A stretch of 64,000 bases of DNA from an uncultured Clostridia bacterium. Lineage in GTDB: Bacteria; Bacillota; Clostridia; TANB77; CAG-508. The notes below the pieces were generated by a model. The model made no database searches and had not been told where the DNA came from. It saw only the letters and a program-made list of their open reading frames with translations. The stretch covers positions 62,001 to 126,000 of the forward strand of contig CAKPCF010000001.1 of assembly GCA_934141445.1 (NCBI GenBank). The letters are read 5' to 3'. How positions within the stretch are numbered: the first letter of the stretch is position 1; each line of letters starts with the position of its first letter. Of the stretch, positions 62,601-64,000 are shown piece by piece. A program made the translations under genes and the position numbers.

Positions 62601-63943
62601 GATGAATTTGGATAATTCATTTTAGTAGCATTAAAATCTTTTATTAGGAATTTACGTTCTACATCACTTGCAATTTCAAAATCTGAAATCAATAAATTAT
62701 TATTATTTAATATTTGAGAAATCATATTAGAAATACGTGCATGCATTTTCTTAATATCTTCTTCAGAAAAAATATCTGTTAAGTAATCATAGTGTACAGA
62801 TAATGCTTTTTTATTTTCATTTAAATTTTTAATGTGGATTTGTAAAGATTCTGCTTGTGAATAGTTAGGAAGCCATTTACAGAAACTTGGAATATTAGCA
62901 TTTTGATATGAAAAAACAATATCATATAAGTTTCCGGTAAAATTATGTTCTGTATGAATCTGATTTAAAATTTCGTGATAAGGATATTTAAGATGACGAT
63001 ACATTTTTTTTTGGTTAACAGCTAAATCCTCTGTAAATTTAACAAAGGAATCAGAGTCTGTTATATTGAATAAAAAAGGCATTATAGATACAAACATACC
63101 TGTTGTATGTTTCTCTTTGAAATTTGAGCGATTTAAAACAGGGTTGCCAATAACAAAGTTTGGCGTATTAAAAATGTTCCTAAAATAAATTCCGTATATT
63201 GCTAGTAGGAATATGTAGACAGATATATTATTTTGTACACAAAAAGTGTCTATTTTGGCTATTAGACTATCGTTAAAATTAAATACTTTTCTGCTTGATG
63301 ATATAGAGCTAGAGTGTTCAGTGTTTTTGAAAGATACTATATTAGGAAGAGTTTTAAAAGTCTCAGACCAATATTCTTTATCTTTCTTAAATTTTTCACT
63401 AGACAAGTAATCTGAATTAGATTTTATGAAGTCTAAATAAGAAGGCTTTTTTTCATCAACAAAGTCTTGATTAGAGGTTAATTTTATATAATTATCGTAG
63501 ATTTCATTTAGAGTCAAAGACATCGTCCAAGCATCAGATATTAAATGATGAGTGCTTAGAACTAAAATACCAGCTGTATTTGGAAATCTTAAAATAACTG
63601 GATTAAATAATAAATTATCATTTAAAGAAAAAGGTTTTTTTGGAAAACTTTTTTCAAACTCTTCTAGTTGAGAAAAATCTTCTAAATCAATTATTTCGAT
63701 TTTTTCGTAAATGAAGTCACTAAAATACTGCTTAGGTTCATTATTTTGAACAATAAACTTTAGCTTAAATGAATCATTATTCATAATAAAAAGATTGAAA
63801 GCTTTTTCAAGCGCTGTAAAGTTTGTATTTTTTTCAATCTTTAAGTATCCAACAATATTATTGATACTGCTATTTTGGTAAAACTGCTCTGTATACCAAA
63901 TTGACTTTTGTGGATTTGTCAAATCATATAAAATTTTTTCCAT
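59672..63943 (-). CDS. Nonribosomal peptide synthetase, C-A-T-R single module
   Basis: 1423 residues. Condensation domain (about 5-430; HHLISDAW at 132-139, with DA in place of the common DG), adenylation domain (about 450-960; YTSGSTGIPKAVA, NLYGPTETTVYS, YKTGDLGYINKD, LTLNHKVDRKALP), carrier domain (IDSLDIIRI holds the phosphopantetheine serine), and thioester-reductase domain (NIMLIGATGYLGMHLL Rossmann; YIQTK catalytic Tyr/Lys). Reductive release would give an aldehyde. By hand alignment to GrsA the specificity code reads about D-I-F-L-I-G-L-V-Y-K, suggesting an aliphatic or small amino acid. AAGGATG serves the ATG. Complete within the window. Confidence 0.95.
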   Translation of the reverse strand: MEKILYDLTNPQKSIWYTEQFYQNSSINNIVGYLKIEKNTNFTALEKAFNLFIMNNDSFKLKFIVQNNEPKQYFSDFIYEKIEIIDLEDFSQLEEFEKSFPKKPFSLNDNLLFNPVILRFPNTAGILVLSTHHLISDAWTMSLTLNEIYDNYIKLTSNQDFVDEKKPSYLDFIKSNSDYLSSEKFKKDKEYWSETFKTLPNIVSFKNTEHSSSISSSRKVFNFNDSLIAKIDTFCVQNNISVYIFLLAIYGIYFRNIFNTPNFVIGNPVLNRSNFKEKHTTGMFVSIMPFLFNITDSDSFVKFTEDLAVNQKKMYRHLKYPYHEILNQIHTEHNFTGNLYDIVFSYQNANIPSFCKWLPNYSQAESLQIHIKNLNENKKALSVHYDYLTDIFSEEDIKKMHARISNMISQILNNNNLLISDFEIASDVERKFLIKDFNATKMNYPNSSNIVKEFEKIVKKYPNNIAVSSNTENLTYEELNNKANILAKQILDSNIETDIIAFSLKRNISIYITILGILKSGHTYMPIDPDYPIDRINFMLENSNTRILISTNDFVNNIKFDGKLIDFNFIDFNAKEKNPEIPIDSNKIAYIMYTSGSTGIPKAVAIKHYNVLNFANSMFKKLNYNPEYKQIVLSVTTVCFDIFVFETFPTLLSGLQIFIADELQAKSPKLLSDVITKQKISKILTTPSRVELLFDNEKYASCLTNVQEIILGGEPFPEILLNKLKHITKARLLNLYGPTETTVYSAFKDLTACTDITIGKPIDNTQIYILNDNNKILPIGISGEICIGGDGVGAGYYKNPEKTNLNFIQNPYSKGIIYKTGDLGYINKDNEIICLGRKDHQIKIRGYRIELDDITNNIMTFDGIEKCVVIDRTDKNNKKYLAAYFVSKKEIDTNELRKYLVDLLPNYMIPTYFIQLDSIPLTLNHKVDRKALPEPKKTDIVSENITLPTTNTEKLLYKTIKNILKISKLGTNIDLFTYNIDSLDIIRIQTELLENDIKLNTQDFYKYRTIQALANVIDNNEKNEEQTLDETYLKNVNNSFNKHSQSAKFERNTYKNIMLIGATGYLGMHLLYELINTTDAKITCIIRNKKEISATQRMQNSYKFYFNKKLPLNRVEIIDSDVTKKNFGLLKEKYLELVNQIDLVINTAANVRYYGDYEKFKEINVDLPEHLSEFCLQNNTKFIHISTLGVSGNYLINLEKNFNTFKEDDFFIGQKYTENVYIQTKFEAEMLLYEKAAKGLDVSIIRVGNLTGRFNDGHFQKNIGDNAFYNILRMILKYKILPSTMLNQFLEFTPIDLCAKAICLLIQNVNYNKYVFHIFNQNYLSAQSLMDILKDLNIDVSILSGNDFKNQILDLSKKYPEENILKGIVNDIDDNVGLTFASTVQQQNQNTNFYLDKLDFKWPNIDKTYIEKIIDYMKKNNYI

Positions 63944-63981
63944 ATTTTCTACATCCTTGCAATATTAAAATATTCATTGAC

Positions 63982-63987
63982 ATTATA
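63982..63987 (-). promoter_or_regulatory. Candidate -10 element of the NRPS operon
   Basis: Minus-strand TATAAT (63982-63987), about 38 bases before the NRPS start. The -35 element would lie at or beyond the window edge, so the promoter is only partly visible. Confidence 0.4.
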
Positions 63988-64000
63988 TAATAAATACCAC

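Overview
The window is a low-GC chromosomal segment with strong TTGACA/TATAAT-type promoters at 16-18 bp spacing, AGGAGG-type ribosome-binding sites, frequent TTG starts and U-tailed hairpin terminators. This fits a Firmicute of class Clostridia. A YpeB-type spore-germination protein, DnaI/DnaD-type replication loaders, a UgtP-like glycosyltransferase and ECF sigma/DUF4179 anti-sigma genes agree, and an uncultured anaerobic gut clostridium is a reasonable guess. The species cannot be read from the sequence.

Layout. 1-3900: the 3' part of gyrA, then a convergent dnaI-like/dnaD-like pair. 4000-14300: an accessory stretch with a type III toxin-antitoxin locus (three pseudoknot-forming RNA repeats, a terminator and a ToxN-like RNase), a foreign-looking and probably frameshifted secreted protein, a LytTR regulator/membrane protein locus, a hydrolase/acyltransferase-like/membrane triad, and the decayed remains of a conjugative type IV secretion operon with a frameshifted coupling protein. 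14600-17800: tRNA-Arg(CCT) whose 3' end is repeated 101 bp downstream like an attachment site, a HipA-like kinase, and an ECF sigma/anti-sigma pair with a frameshifted sigma start. 18000-31900: mostly housekeeping (tadA, SRP RNA, dnaX, ybaB, recR, glycolipid synthase, ypeB, a murF-like/ddl/yqeK operon, a DnaJ-like protein), with one foreign-looking M20 peptidase.

31950-39035: a cluster behind a consensus promoter. It encodes a second, intact VirD4/TraG-type coupling ATPase among unrecognised proteins: disordered, coiled-coil, LEA-like repeat, and a predicted HEVIH zinc metallopeptidase. No relaxase, VirB4 or pilin gene is present. Two further odd proteins nearby may belong with it: a disordered protein at 47.6-48.4 kb and a membrane-anchored transglutaminase-like protein at 50.3-51.5 kb. 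I regard this as the best candidate for an undescribed system.

39000-53700: housekeeping (SbcD/SbcC-like pair, prfA, a ZIP transporter, pcrA, an ABC-F ATPase, tex). 53800-63950: a DUF975-like protein, then a tightly packed minus-strand operon of a C-A-T-R nonribosomal peptide synthetase, two related membrane histidine kinases and one HD-GYP response regulator. This suggests that a reductively released peptide or acyl-amino aldehyde is made and sensed by one operon.
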